A DNA stretch of 35,257 bases from a virus: the IMG/VR virus record IMGVR_UViG_3300045950_000060, positions 1 through 35,257 of that record. One strand, given 5' to 3'. Positions 1 to 6,767 of the stretch are shown piece by piece (position 1 is the first letter of the stretch; each line of letters starts with the position of its first letter). The position numbers and the translations under genes are program-made. The notes beneath the pieces were generated by a model. That model made no database searches, was not told where the DNA came from, and saw only the letters and a program-made list of their open reading frames with translations.

Positions 1-13
1 TAAACATGAGTGC

Positions 14-45
14 ACCCGCCCCAAAAATGGAGCGGGTTTTTGTTG
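14..45 (+). terminator. Rho-independent terminator of a rightward gene lying left of the window
   Basis: An ACCCGC stem pairs with GCGGGT, extended by two more G-C pairs past one mismatch, and is followed on the + strand by TTTTTG. The T-run is only on the + strand side, so it should stop rightward transcription entering from outside the window. It lies directly against the stop codon of the leftward mor-like gene, making the left edge a convergent junction. Confidence 0.7.
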
Positions 46-46
46 T

Positions 47-391
47 TTAATACCCTTCAAATAGGGAACCAATCTCGATATCAGATGATCTCCCACCACT
101 TTCACCACCATCCAGGTATCCCCGGTAAATCTTCTGTACATAAGATTCGGAGACTCCAAGGTGAAGAGCGATCCGTCGCATGGATGAAACTGAGCCGTCG
201 CATACTTCCTGTATATAACGGCGGTAGAGCCGTTTACCGCCAAGTTTCGGGATGCAGATCACGACGCCCCCCATTTCTTGGAGTAGTTTTATGGCAGTGT
301 CCATCCCGCAGCACTCGGCCACGAGACGGATGTCTTCGTTAGGCATATCTTCCGGCTCAAGTTTAGTTAACCAATCTTTGTATTCCTGCAT
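47..391 (-). CDS. mor: Mor-family late/middle transcription activator
   Basis: This 114-residue protein matches the Mor/C family of Mu-like phages. The dimerisation part (about residues 15-58) reads DIRLVAECCGMDTAIKLLQE then GGVVICIPK, the family's hallmark GG...YIPK-like turn. It is followed by a helix-turn-helix (about 60-92) containing RRIALHLGVSESYVQKIYRG. Family members bind DNA near -43 of promoters that lack a good -35 box and recruit RNA polymerase. It is the last gene of the leftward early operon, which is where Mor sits in Mu. No second C-type activator is visible, so it may drive the late genes directly. The start has a good AAAGGGGG site. Confidence 0.88.
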   Translation of the reverse strand: MQEYKDWLTKLEPEDMPNEDIRLVAECCGMDTAIKLLQEMGGVVICIPKLGGKRLYRRYIQEVCDGSVSSMRRIALHLGVSESYVQKIYRGYLDGGESGGRSSDIEIGSLFEGY

Positions 392-453
392 CCAGCTTCC
401 CCCTTTGCTGTATACCGATTAATCCCGCACTAGTTTAGATGACATTATCATTT

Positions 454-960
454 TTATGCAGTTACAGTAGTGTCCCACTGCCCACACTGGTAATATAGTT
501 TCCCATCACGGACCGAAAACTTGACTCCTGTACGTTTGCGGATGGCTTCTGATACCAAATTGAATTCAGGAGTTCCAATCAGGTCGACCAAATGCTCGTT
601 ATAAAACTTCTTGCAAAGAGTAGCGGGAGCGTGAGACATATGTGGTTCGTAAACCTGCTGTCCTGCATCGTTAGTATAATGTGTTCCTCCCATTTCAACG
701 ATTTCTCCGGCTCTTGGATTAGGAATTCCGTCCACATAAAACTTATGAGGCCAGCCATATTTCCAGTCGGCACCTTGAAGCTGAGCTCCTTGTTCAAGGA
801 CCTTAAGGAGGTCTTCCGGATGGAGGCTGCCACAATAACTGCAATGTCTTAGATTAACTCCATAAGGGCCACTTGCCTCTCGCACTTCCCAATTAACTCC
901 TGTTTTTTCGGCAAACCTTGGCCTTTCACCATGACATATTGGTTTCTCCGGATAACTCAT
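454..960 (-). CDS. Hypothetical early phage protein with CxxC motif
   Basis: This 168-residue protein belongs to no family I can name with confidence. A CSYCGSLHPEDLL segment near residue 40 looks like half of a small metal-binding knuckle. Further cysteines occur near residue 115 (LCKKFYNEHL) and near the C-terminus (YQCGQW), so a folded zinc site is possible. The segment between is rich in Gly, Tyr and Trp and shows no membrane segment. It lies second to last in the early operon, just upstream of mor. Role unknown. Confidence 0.7.
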   Translation of the reverse strand: MSYPEKPICHGERPRFAEKTGVNWEVREASGPYGVNLRHCSYCGSLHPEDLLKVLEQGAQLQGADWKYGWPHKFYVDGIPNPRAGEIVEMGGTHYTNDAGQQVYEPHMSHAPATLCKKFYNEHLVDLIGTPEFNLVSEAIRKRTGVKFSVRDGKLYYQCGQWDTTVTA

Positions 961-987
961 TTTAGCACTTCCTTCCTTATTAAATCA

Positions 988-1161
988 CTAACGGTTCCAA
1001 TGTGGTGCAGCCACCAAAGCGGCTAGGAGGTATCCACTCACGAAACCTATAAACGTCCAAAATGCAGAATTGCCGAGTCCGATAACCCTAACTTTACGGC
1101 GTGCTCTTGGCCCTCCAACTATTCCGGTCTCAGTCACTTCAAGCTTTAACAACTTTATCAC
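988..1161 (-). CDS. Small membrane protein, 57 aa
   Basis: This short reading frame starts at GTG (an in-frame TTG lies three codons on) close after an AAAGGA site and ends 28 bp before the next early gene. It encodes a basic N-terminal part (GGPRARRKVRVIG) followed by one hydrophobic helix, roughly residues 33-53 (FWTFIGFVSGYLLAALVAA). Basic-then-hydrophobic ordering predicts a single-pass membrane protein with the N-terminus inside. It fills what would otherwise be a 200-bp gap in a tightly packed operon. Function unknown. The TTG has better spacing to the ribosome site. Confidence 0.6.
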   Translation of the reverse strand: MIKLLKLEVTETGIVGGPRARRKVRVIGLGNSAFWTFIGFVSGYLLAALVAAPHWNR

Positions 1162-1170
1162 CGTCCTTTT

Positions 1171-1497
1171 TTAACTCATATAAAGCAAACTGAATTTATC
1201 CTTCTTCTCTTTGGCCTTTCGGCCGCCTTGTAAACAAAACTTAGTCCATAAGGTTTCGACTCGCGCCAGGTGATCTATCTTATCTCTCCAGAATTTATCT
1301 TTGAAACACCAGTCAACGCAAGCCTTCCAATCATCCAGCGAGGGAGCCTTATCACCGGCCAGCATGTTTCTGGCAACGGATAGCTGTTTTAGGTGCCAGT
1401 TGCGGGGAAATTTTTCAACCCCTCGCGCTACCAGCTTATCCTTTAAGTATTGTACTAAGTCTTTTTCTTGTTCAGTGAATTCTGTCTTAGGCGGCAC
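1171..1497 (-). CDS. Hypothetical protein resembling C-terminal domains of phage replication initiators
   Basis: This 108-residue soluble protein starts at GTG 1497, chosen because AAAGGAG lies 8 nt upstream; an earlier in-frame GTG directly abuts that site. The core (SLDDWKACVDWCFKDKFW, then a segment ending ARVETLWTKF) resembles the small helical domain found at the C-terminus of phage replisome organiser proteins, where a W...LRP.TLF..KF pattern recurs. The match is by eye only, and no replicative partner is nearby. The element replicates by transposition, so any replication role would be auxiliary. Confidence 0.65.
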   Translation of the reverse strand: MPPKTEFTEQEKDLVQYLKDKLVARGVEKFPRNWHLKQLSVARNMLAGDKAPSLDDWKACVDWCFKDKFWRDKIDHLARVETLWTKFCLQGGRKAKEKKDKFSLLYMS

Positions 1498-1532
1498 CGG
1501 CAGCACTCCTTTCTGAGATTTTTAGTTACTCT

Positions 1533-2120
1533 TTACTTTGATCTGTTTTTTCTTTCATTGATTTTAGAATGCAAATCCGCAATAATAACGGCTGTTCGCG
1601 TTAAATCAGCATCGTTTGAAATAAGTCCTTTTCGGTTAAGAACCAGAAGTTGTTTTCTGGAAACCAGAATGAGATTATCTAAATCAAAATTCCGGTTATC
1701 CCCATCACCAAAGATAACAGCATGCCCTTTCGGCACAGGCCCGTTATGCTGCTCCCATATCAAAATGTGCTTACCTTTCCATTTATTAGGGTCAGCTATT
1801 TTGATATCCACATATCCATCACCATTAACCCTCTCAGTACCAACGGGCCGATAATTATGAGGTAAATTACCTTTTTTGAATTGAGTAGGTGCCCAGCCTC
1901 CGGAACCTTTTTTACCTTTGTTAAATGGTGTGTGCCCTTTAGAAAATCTTCCAGTCCGGCCAGTATTTAATTTTCTATTTCCTATAAAGCTTTTTATTTG
2001 ATTAAAACTTAATTGCACATTAAATCGTTCATAGAATAGTTCAATTAATTCCCCGTAGCTATGGCCCGGCACATTAGACACCAGATAATCAACCTGTTCG
2101 GGAGTGTATTTATGAGCCAC
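1533..2120 (-). CDS. HNH endonuclease
   Basis: This protein has 195 residues if started at GTG 2120, which is 7 nt after GGAGG; a GTG at 2126 abuts the site. The N-terminal 50 residues look like a DNA-binding helical region. Then comes a basic KGHTPFNKGKKG segment typical of phage HNH proteins. The catalytic bba-metal region is HILIWEQHNGPVPKGHAV followed by N143 and LDNLILVS, giving candidate residues H118, H125, H133, N143 and N149. Such proteins are often free-standing homing endonucleases; others serve packaging. Here it sits in the early operon, far from the terminase, so a selfish or homing role is more likely (inference). Confidence 0.88.
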   Translation of the reverse strand: MAHKYTPEQVDYLVSNVPGHSYGELIELFYERFNVQLSFNQIKSFIGNRKLNTGRTGRFSKGHTPFNKGKKGSGGWAPTQFKKGNLPHNYRPVGTERVNGDGYVDIKIADPNKWKGKHILIWEQHNGPVPKGHAVIFGDGDNRNFDLDNLILVSRKQLLVLNRKGLISNDADLTRTAVIIADLHSKINERKNRSK

Positions 2121-2122
2121 AA

Positions 2123-2377
2123 TCACCCCTCCGTTGAGTTTAAAAAGGAATCACGTAACATGGGCGGCATCTTTTTATCCCCACCCAGATATTCCTCTTT
2201 GGCCTTAATCGCATCAAGCATTAATTTGCCATTGGAAATAATCTGAGTTGCTACCTGGGTTACGGCTTTAGCTCTTTCGATTTCCTCGGTAAGTTTGTCT
2301 CCTTTTAAGTCCTCATCCCCAAGTCTTTCAATTTGGGCAAACAGGTGGTTGTTTAAATCGCCAAGTGTATTTTTCAT
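2123..2377 (-). CDS. Small helical phage protein, unknown function
   Basis: This 84-residue charged, predominantly helical protein starts at an ATG behind AGGAGG, overlapping the stop of the gene before it by ATGA. The run LNNHLFAQIERLGDEDL, then an EEIERAKAVTQVATQII helix, resembles a small conserved family of phage early proteins with no assigned role. It has no cysteine and no membrane segment, and is probably cytoplasmic. Translational coupling to both neighbours is likely. Confidence 0.75.
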   Translation of the reverse strand: MKNTLGDLNNHLFAQIERLGDEDLKGDKLTEEIERAKAVTQVATQIISNGKLMLDAIKAKEEYLGGDKKMPPMLRDSFLNSTEG

Positions 2378-2568
2378 TTTTGTGCCTCCTTTTCACGGTA
2401 CCCGCAGCAGAAACACTGCCAACTGTCCTCAGTTACTTCGTTACGTTCCCTCCCTGGACAGTGGTCAAAGGTAACGCATTCACTGCACTGGACGCAGTTA
2501 CCAATTTGATGCTCTCGCATGAACTTTTCTTTTCGGTTACAGTAGCTAAAACGTTCACATCTAGCCAT
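2374..2568 (-). CDS. Cysteine-rich small protein, probable zinc binder
   Basis: This 64-residue protein starts at ATG 2568, which lies 10 nt after AAGGAG; a GTG three codons earlier is too close to that site. It carries about nine cysteines, including CVQCSEC and WQCFCCGY, arranged as at least two Cys clusters that could hold zinc. The start overlaps the end of the 34-residue gene upstream. Part of a run of five small Cys-rich proteins in the early operon. Function unknown; nucleic-acid binding or an adaptor role is a guess. Confidence 0.7.
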   Translation of the reverse strand: MARCERFSYCNRKEKFMREHQIGNCVQCSECVTFDHCPGRERNEVTEDSWQCFCCGYREKEAQK

Positions 2569-2665
2569 AGTAACCACGCTCCTTGTTTTTTTTGATGACC
2601 GCCTGGCGTTTTTCTTCTACATCTGCAAAACATCTAATGGAATCGCAGTCTATGCATCTTTTCAT
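2561..2665 (-). CDS. Tiny CxxC protein, 34 aa
   Basis: This 34-residue reading frame starts at ATG 2665 behind AAAGGGG (8 nt spacing) and overlaps the following gene by a few bases. It begins MKRCIDCDSIRCF, with cysteines at 4, 7 and 12, then a charged helix ending KERGYYG. The strong ribosome site and the tight overlap on one side, with 15 bp to the Spo0E-like gene on the other, support real translation. It may be a mini zinc finger, perhaps pairing with the next Cys-rich protein. No family recognised. Confidence 0.6.
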   Translation of the reverse strand: MKRCIDCDSIRCFADVEEKRQAVIKKNKERGYYG

Positions 2666-2680
2666 ACGTCATGCCCCTTT

Positions 2681-2842
2681 CTAAGAAGCTCTCTTTGCTG
2701 ATTCCTGCTTCATCTGCGCTACAATCAACCGGTCAAGCTCCTGGCTTTTGACTAAAACCTCGGGGTGCTGAAAGTCCATTCCGTGCTTCTCGGCCAGGGC
2801 TACCAGTTTCTTCTTTTCCTGCTCAATCAGCTTAGTGGTCAT
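2681..2842 (-). CDS. Spo0E-family aspartyl-phosphate phosphatase-like protein
   Basis: This 53-residue reading frame has ATG at 2842, AGGTGG upstream and a TAG stop. The protein is two short helices: an N-terminal helix (IEQEKKKLVALAEKHG), a short loop, then VLVKSQELDRLIVAQMKQ. The SQELDRLI at residues 33-40 is the exact signature (SxELDxLI) of the Spo0E family. Those helical hairpins dephosphorylate Spo0A~P and hold back sporulation in Bacillus; length and layout fit. It sits mid-operon between Cys-rich genes, so it should be made in the lytic phase. A role in delaying host sporulation during phage development is inference. Confidence 0.75.
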   Translation of the reverse strand: MTTKLIEQEKKKLVALAEKHGMDFQHPEVLVKSQELDRLIVAQMKQESAKRAS

Positions 2843-2845
2843 GAC

Positions 2846-3706
2846 TTATCCCACCTTTGTCGGCTTTACTGTTACTCCGAACGTAAACGGCACCTTTTGA
2901 TAGATGTCAATTCTCCGTGCTTCTTTAGCACTGCAATTCTCCTCAACATGCTGGAAAGCGGCCGCCAAATTCGGAAATACAATAACTTCTTCAGTACCGG
3001 CATAGTGGATAATCGCGGGAGGCGGTTCCGGCGCCGCTGCTGTGGGTTCTGATACCTGACCGGTGCCATCCGGATCAGTCGTATTATTTATAGGTTCCGG
3101 GTTATTTTCCTCCGTAAGCTGTCCAGTACTCCCCGGCCAGGATAAACCGTAATGGTTCATCCATTCATCAACATGGGCTACTTTACTGCCAAAGTATGTG
3201 GCAATCTCTTTGCGACTAACTCTTTCGAGGACCATTGTCTCAAGTAAATCCTTGGGGGGGGCTGGCTTATTAGCCGGGGTTACCGAGCCTGAAACAGGCT
3301 GCTGGCCGGTAATCTTAGCAGCTTGGGGCTTATCCTTCTTACGGGGTTGTACGAGACCGTATTGTCTCTTTAATTTTTTGACCTGCCAGTCTTCAAGCTT
3401 ATGATCTGCTGCAATTTGATCATCCGTTTTACCGGATTCCATTAGCTTAATGAACGTATCTTTAGGGAGCAGTTCCCTGGCTAGTTTCATTTTGTCACCG
3501 TACGCCATAGTCTCATCCTCCTTCTTAAGCCTGCTTTCTTTTATGAGTCTCCCGTTCGGAGTTACTACAAAAATATTACCCCTGTAATCAAAGTGAATTA
3601 AGCAATTAGCGCAGAAAAACATAACCTTTATCTTAGAAAGGCGGTTCCCGATTGCACCGCACTTAGGACATTTATTAACTTCGGAGATTGCACTTTTTTC
3701 CTTCAT
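2846..3706 (-). CDS. Zinc-ribbon plus HTH protein, 286 aa, with likely internal start at 3508
   Basis: The first 66 residues hold a zinc ribbon (CPKCG near residue 13, CANC near residue 33). An AAGGAGG site and an in-frame ATG at 3508 (MAYGDKM) then begin what looks like an independent protein of 220 residues. That part has a helical DNA-binding-like segment (SGKTDDQIAADHKLEDWQV), a low-complexity Pro/Thr/Glu-rich linker, a second HTH-like segment (VSRKEIATYFGSKVAHVDEW) and a C-terminal segment of about 50 residues. Either two separate genes have become fused in frame, or the gene makes two products. Function unknown; transcriptional or DNA-binding role inferred. Confidence 0.7.
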   Translation of the reverse strand: MKEKSAISEVNKCPKCGAIGNRLSKIKVMFFCANCLIHFDYRGNIFVVTPNGRLIKESRLKKEDETMAYGDKMKLARELLPKDTFIKLMESGKTDDQIAADHKLEDWQVKKLKRQYGLVQPRKKDKPQAAKITGQQPVSGSVTPANKPAPPKDLLETMVLERVSRKEIATYFGSKVAHVDEWMNHYGLSWPGSTGQLTEENNPEPINNTTDPDGTGQVSEPTAAAPEPPPAIIHYAGTEEVIVFPNLAAAFQHVEENCSAKEARRIDIYQKVPFTFGVTVKPTKVG

Positions 3707-3992
3707 TAAGAATCATCCTTACTTTCTGCGGTTCCTTACGGTGGCCGGCCTTATAACAACTTGCACAGATCCCGCCGCCAGGGTAACCGCTTTCCTGGCC
3801 GCAAACCGGGCAAGACGGTGTTTTTTGTACTGGCTGAAGATTACGCCGCCGGACCGCTGTTTTTATATCAAGGGTTGACCAAACCTGGCCACATTTGGAG
3901 CAGCGCAGCTTTTTAATGCCGTTAGGATAGGACTTGATTTCCTTACCCTGGCCGCCACAGTTCACACAGTTTTGAACCTCACACACGCTCAT
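3675..3992 (-). CDS. Double zinc-ribbon protein
   Basis: This protein has 105 residues from the second of two adjacent ATGs (3992), which has the better spacing to GGAGG. It contains two treble-clef or zinc-ribbon units. The first is CVNCGG ... LRCSKCGQVW, the second CPVCGQ ... GICASCYKAGH. Both have the paired CxxC knuckles expected to bind one zinc each. The end overlaps the start of the next gene by about 30 bp. Likely a small nucleic-acid or protein-binding adaptor; no specific family is clear. Confidence 0.7.
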   Translation of the reverse strand: MSVCEVQNCVNCGGQGKEIKSYPNGIKKLRCSKCGQVWSTLDIKTAVRRRNLQPVQKTPSCPVCGQESGYPGGGICASCYKAGHRKEPQKVRMILNEGKKCNLRS

Positions 3993-4003
3993 CATATCCC
4001 TCC

Positions 4004-4210
4004 TTATCGTCCGGCAGCCAGGTTGTCCATAAAATAACTATACCTGGGTGAGGTCACTATTATAACCGTCCTCGGCTTTGGTTTTATCCTGGGAATCTTT
4101 TTGCCACCCAGGTTCTTGCACCGGTGGCCGAAATAATGGGCGCAGCGGGGCATATACATGCACCCGCTTAAGTCGCATTCTTTCCATTCCTGCTTTTGTT
4201 GTTTGTTCAC
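4004..4210 (-). CDS. Small cysteine-rich basic protein
   Basis: This 68-residue protein starts at GTG behind AAGGGGG. Four cysteines (CDLSGCMYMPRC, then HRCKNL) with two histidines between them could form one zinc site. The second half is basic and proline-rich (KKIPRIKPKPRTVIIV). First of the Cys-rich run in transcription order. Role unknown. Confidence 0.6.
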   Translation of the reverse strand: MNKQQKQEWKECDLSGCMYMPRCAHYFGHRCKNLGGKKIPRIKPKPRTVIIVTSPRYSYFMDNLAAGR

Positions 4211-4231
4211 ATTTAGACCCCCTTCATTGAT

Positions 4232-4570
4232 TCAATCAATCGGTAGGCGTAACTGGCCACGCAGATCAGGCAGGGCTACTTTTTTCATGCGGGAGACCTG
4301 CTCCAGGCTGGCCATCGCCCGGCTGTACAAAAACCTGCAGGTGTCGTTAAGCTCCTCGGCGGTGGCAGCCAGGTAATAGCCGGTGGAGGGATGGCCACAG
4401 ACATTAGCCCCCTCCAGACGGAGTTCGCTGATGCACTTCCTGAGCCGGCGCATGTGGGAGGACGGCTCAAGCTTAAAACCGCAAATCTCCCGGACCAGGT
4501 CTTCGGCGGTGATGCCGTTATCTTTGCCTACGTGTTTTTGGAGTGCGCGTAAGACGTCCGATTTGTTCAT
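4232..4570 (-). CDS. Winged-helix DNA-binding protein
   Basis: This 112-residue protein starts at ATG 4570, 9 nt behind AAGGGG; an ATG three codons earlier lies right on that site. The first 75 residues look like a winged helix: ALQKHVGKDNGITAEDLVRE gives helices 1-2, HMRRLRKCISELRLEG the recognition helix, and ANVCGHPSTGYYLAA the wing. A C-terminal helical tail with aromatic and basic residues follows. The same fold occurs in host and phage regulators, so a role in tuning early or middle transcription is plausible. It lies directly downstream of gam. Confidence 0.72.
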   Translation of the reverse strand: MNKSDVLRALQKHVGKDNGITAEDLVREICGFKLEPSSHMRRLRKCISELRLEGANVCGHPSTGYYLAATAEELNDTCRFLYSRAMASLEQVSRMKKVALPDLRGQLRLPID

Positions 4571-4591
4571 GAGGATCATCCCCTTATGTCT

Positions 4592-5107
4592 TTACTCAGC
4601 GGGTAAGTTTTCTTCGAGTAAGGCATTGACGATTTTATCAATCTCACTGTCCATAGCCTTGATGACAATTTCATCGCCGGCTTCGACTACTGTAACCCCT
4701 AACTTTTTGAGGTCAGCAGCGGAGAGCTGGGAGAGGGACGTTTTAACAGGGTCTTCAGTAGTTTTGATTAAGATATCAACCTGATCGGGGAAGTGTTTCT
4801 TGATGAGCTTGATTACAGCGCCTTTGTCGGTCCACTTGATGGTGCCTTTAGATTTTTGAAAACCTACTTTGACCCCATGCCAGGTTCTTGTCTTCGGCTT
4901 TGTAAATTTCTCCGGGTTCTCCTGGATGAGAGTCCGGAGATTGTCCTGGTATTCAATGGCCCGGTCCAACGCCCGCCGAATAGACGGGAGTGCTTTACGC
5001 TTTAACACGGCCATCTGAGTTTCCAGGTCATGAATCAGATCGGCGAGCTGCCGCCGTCTCTCACTATATTCTTTTGTGGCAGTTTCAATCTCGGCAAGTG
5101 ATGCCAT
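4592..5107 (-). CDS. gam: Gam-like host-nuclease inhibitor
   Basis: This 171-residue protein is of the Mu Gam family (Mu Gam is 174). An N-terminal coiled-coil region (ADLIHDLETQMAVLKRKALP) is followed by the conserved WHGVKVGFQKSKGTIKW and ADLKKLGVTVVEAGDEIVIK blocks. Gam is the phage relative of Ku: a dimer that wraps DNA ends and blocks exonucleases such as RecBCD. Here it should protect linear or transpososome-associated phage DNA from host nucleases such as AddAB. The start overlaps the end of gemA, suggesting coupled translation. Confidence 0.9.
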   Translation of the reverse strand: MASLAEIETATKEYSERRRQLADLIHDLETQMAVLKRKALPSIRRALDRAIEYQDNLRTLIQENPEKFTKPKTRTWHGVKVGFQKSKGTIKWTDKGAVIKLIKKHFPDQVDILIKTTEDPVKTSLSQLSAADLKKLGVTVVEAGDEIVIKAMDSEIDKIVNALLEENLPAE

Positions 5108-5579
5108 CAGTCTTTTCCTCCTTACGTTGTTTATTGCTTTGCATTGCCTCCAGGGCGTTTATTACTTTCTTGACCTGCCAGCCCTCCAGGAACCGCAGAT
5201 TTTCGATACCGACAATCCTTTTCAAGAAATGACGGAGGGCGGTGGCCTTGGCTTCCTCGGTATCGGCGCGGCTGACATCCGCCCACATGGCTTCGATTTT
5301 GCGGAGCTGACGGGGGGTGGCCATACCGTCCCGACCCCGGAGGTTTTCATGTTTCGCCTTGTTCCCTTGATTGGTTCGGGTGTGCCGGTTGCCGGCGCCG
5401 GTCTTTTGATCCAGGCCGGCGATGAACCGGGCGGCCTGGATATAGGTGAGGTCTTTGCAGGTATTAACGCCATACTGGGCATTGAGGGTGGCACGGTAAA
5501 GGTCGTCGTCCATGCCCAGTTCTTTTTTCATGACATGGATTTTTTTGATCTGCTTTCCGTCAATCATGCGAGGAGTCAT
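5085..5579 (-). CDS. gemA: GemA / Mu gp16 family regulatory protein (DUF1018)
   Basis: This protein has 164 residues from ATG 5579, 8 nt behind AAGGAG. The N-terminal core KQIKKIHVMKKELGMDDDLY, then ATLNAQYGVNTCKDLTYIQA, is characteristic of the GemA/gp16 family. A second half (ATPRQLRKIEAMWADVSR ... RIVGIENLRFLEGWQVKKV) is the C-terminal domain common in Gram-positive members. In Mu, GemA modulates expression of host genes affecting DNA supercoiling and replication, but the mechanism is poorly defined. Its place between B and gam matches Mu-like early regions. Confidence 0.88.
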   Translation of the reverse strand: MTPRMIDGKQIKKIHVMKKELGMDDDLYRATLNAQYGVNTCKDLTYIQAARFIAGLDQKTGAGNRHTRTNQGNKAKHENLRGRDGMATPRQLRKIEAMWADVSRADTEEAKATALRHFLKRIVGIENLRFLEGWQVKKVINALEAMQSNKQRKEEKTDGITCRD

Positions 5580-5597
5580 TAAGGTCACTCCTTGCGG

Positions 5598-5828
5598 TTA
5601 ATAACGATTTCTTTTCTTGGATGCTCTGGCTATTTTACGCTTATGCTTGCGTTGTTTAGCAGCCCATTTAGACAGTTTTCCGCCGGAAGTTAGGCTTACA
5701 AAGGCTTCGTCTTTGCCTGCCAGTTTCTTTTCGGCTGCCCCTTGCAATTCATTAGGCACTGGTAGGTAACCAGGCAGTATCGGATACTCATTTTTCAGTT
5801 TGATTAAATGACCAGTATAAGGTTGCAA
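5598..5828 (-). CDS. Small basic protein, unknown
   Basis: This 76-residue protein starts at TTG behind AAAGGAG. The C-terminal half is strongly basic (KWAAKQRKHKRKIARASKKR), as in nucleic-acid-binding tails. The N-terminal part has no recognisable motif. It lies between ATPase B and GemA, where Mu-like phages hold short variable genes. Expression is supported by the ribosome site and tight packing (about 20 bp gaps either side). Confidence 0.6.
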   Translation of the reverse strand: MQPYTGHLIKLKNEYPILPGYLPVPNELQGAAEKKLAGKDEAFVSLTSGGKLSKWAAKQRKHKRKIARASKKRNRY

Positions 5829-5851
5829 ATTTTATCAATCTCCTTTCAAAC

Positions 5852-6742
5852 TTAAATAATCAGCATCTTTGCTGTTTCGCGGACAATCTCGGCGTTGAGT
5901 GGCAGTTCGTTGATCTCGGCCACGCGGACGGAGCGCAGGATAAGTTTACTGAGAACGCGGGTGTTACCCTGGCTTGATTGGTGGTAGGCTTTCCAGAGGC
6001 CGTTTGAGCCGGGGAGGACGGTATGTACGATGGCCTCGGTATCCTTATCTTGGAGTGGCTGCAGGTTGGCGGCGATGCCGACACGGCTGTATAGCTGGGC
6101 GTATTCGCCTTTTTTGCCCCGCAGGTTGGAGATAAGTCGGGGCATCCCCGTCAGCAGGATGCCGACGCCAGCCTTATCGTAGACCCTGCGCAACAACTCT
6201 AAAGATTCATAAGAAAGCTGTTCAGCTTCGTCGACGATAATAAGCCGGCCGGTATCTTTAAGTTTTTGGATTATATCGTTTTTCATGTTTGTAATGGTGC
6301 CGTTGCCGTCAAGGCCAACCTTTTTATGCAATTCGCGAAACAGTTCCCTTGGAGTATAACTAAAGTCTGCTTCAATCAGAATTACATCACTGTTTTGTCG
6401 GGTGTATTCCTTAACTGCGTAGGTTTTACCAAAACCGGCGCCGCCGTAAGCGACCCCGATTTCCTCATCTAAGTGACAGATTTTAGCGACTTCAAAAACT
6501 TTCTTGGCGACGCTGGTGAGAACAAATGGAAGGTTACGGCGCGGTGCTCTGGCCTTTTCTCGCTGCCGGTCGAGGAAGGACCGGACGGCATCGTCAATCT
6601 TGCCCACGTCACCTGGGTATTTGTCGTTAAGGTATTGGCTGACGACGGCTGCTGACAAACCCAGCCCCCTGGAAACTGCAGCCGCGCTTGTATTGGTTTC
6701 GTCCATCCAGGCTTTTAATTCCTGACGGTAATCGTGACTCAT
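5852..6742 (-). CDS. MuB-like AAA+ transposition target ATPase
   Basis: This protein has 296 residues from ATG 6742, behind AAAGGGGG; an upstream in-frame extension lacks such a site. The N-terminal 65 residues form an HTH (ELKAWMDETNTSAAAVSRGL). An AAA+ core follows with Walker A GGAGFGKT (100-107) and Walker B LIIVDEAEQL (D171, E172). The LLTGMPRLISNLRG sensor-like stretch and a C-terminal helical domain follow. In Mu, B polymerises on target DNA with ATP, brings target to the A transpososome, stimulates strand transfer and gives target immunity. It is placed 25 bp after the transposase gene, the A-B order of Mu. Confidence 0.93.
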   Translation of the reverse strand: MSHDYRQELKAWMDETNTSAAAVSRGLGLSAAVVSQYLNDKYPGDVGKIDDAVRSFLDRQREKARAPRRNLPFVLTSVAKKVFEVAKICHLDEEIGVAYGGAGFGKTYAVKEYTRQNSDVILIEADFSYTPRELFRELHKKVGLDGNGTITNMKNDIIQKLKDTGRLIIVDEAEQLSYESLELLRRVYDKAGVGILLTGMPRLISNLRGKKGEYAQLYSRVGIAANLQPLQDKDTEAIVHTVLPGSNGLWKAYHQSSQGNTRVLSKLILRSVRVAEINELPLNAEIVRETAKMLII

Positions 6743-6767
6743 TTGTATTTCCCCCTTTCGGTTAGGA

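Noticed and set aside
1-60. Left end of the phage (terminal TGT-type repeats or attachment duplication)
   Set aside because: No terminal repeat or A-binding-site set could be recognised here, and a rightward terminator shows that a gene lies beyond the edge.
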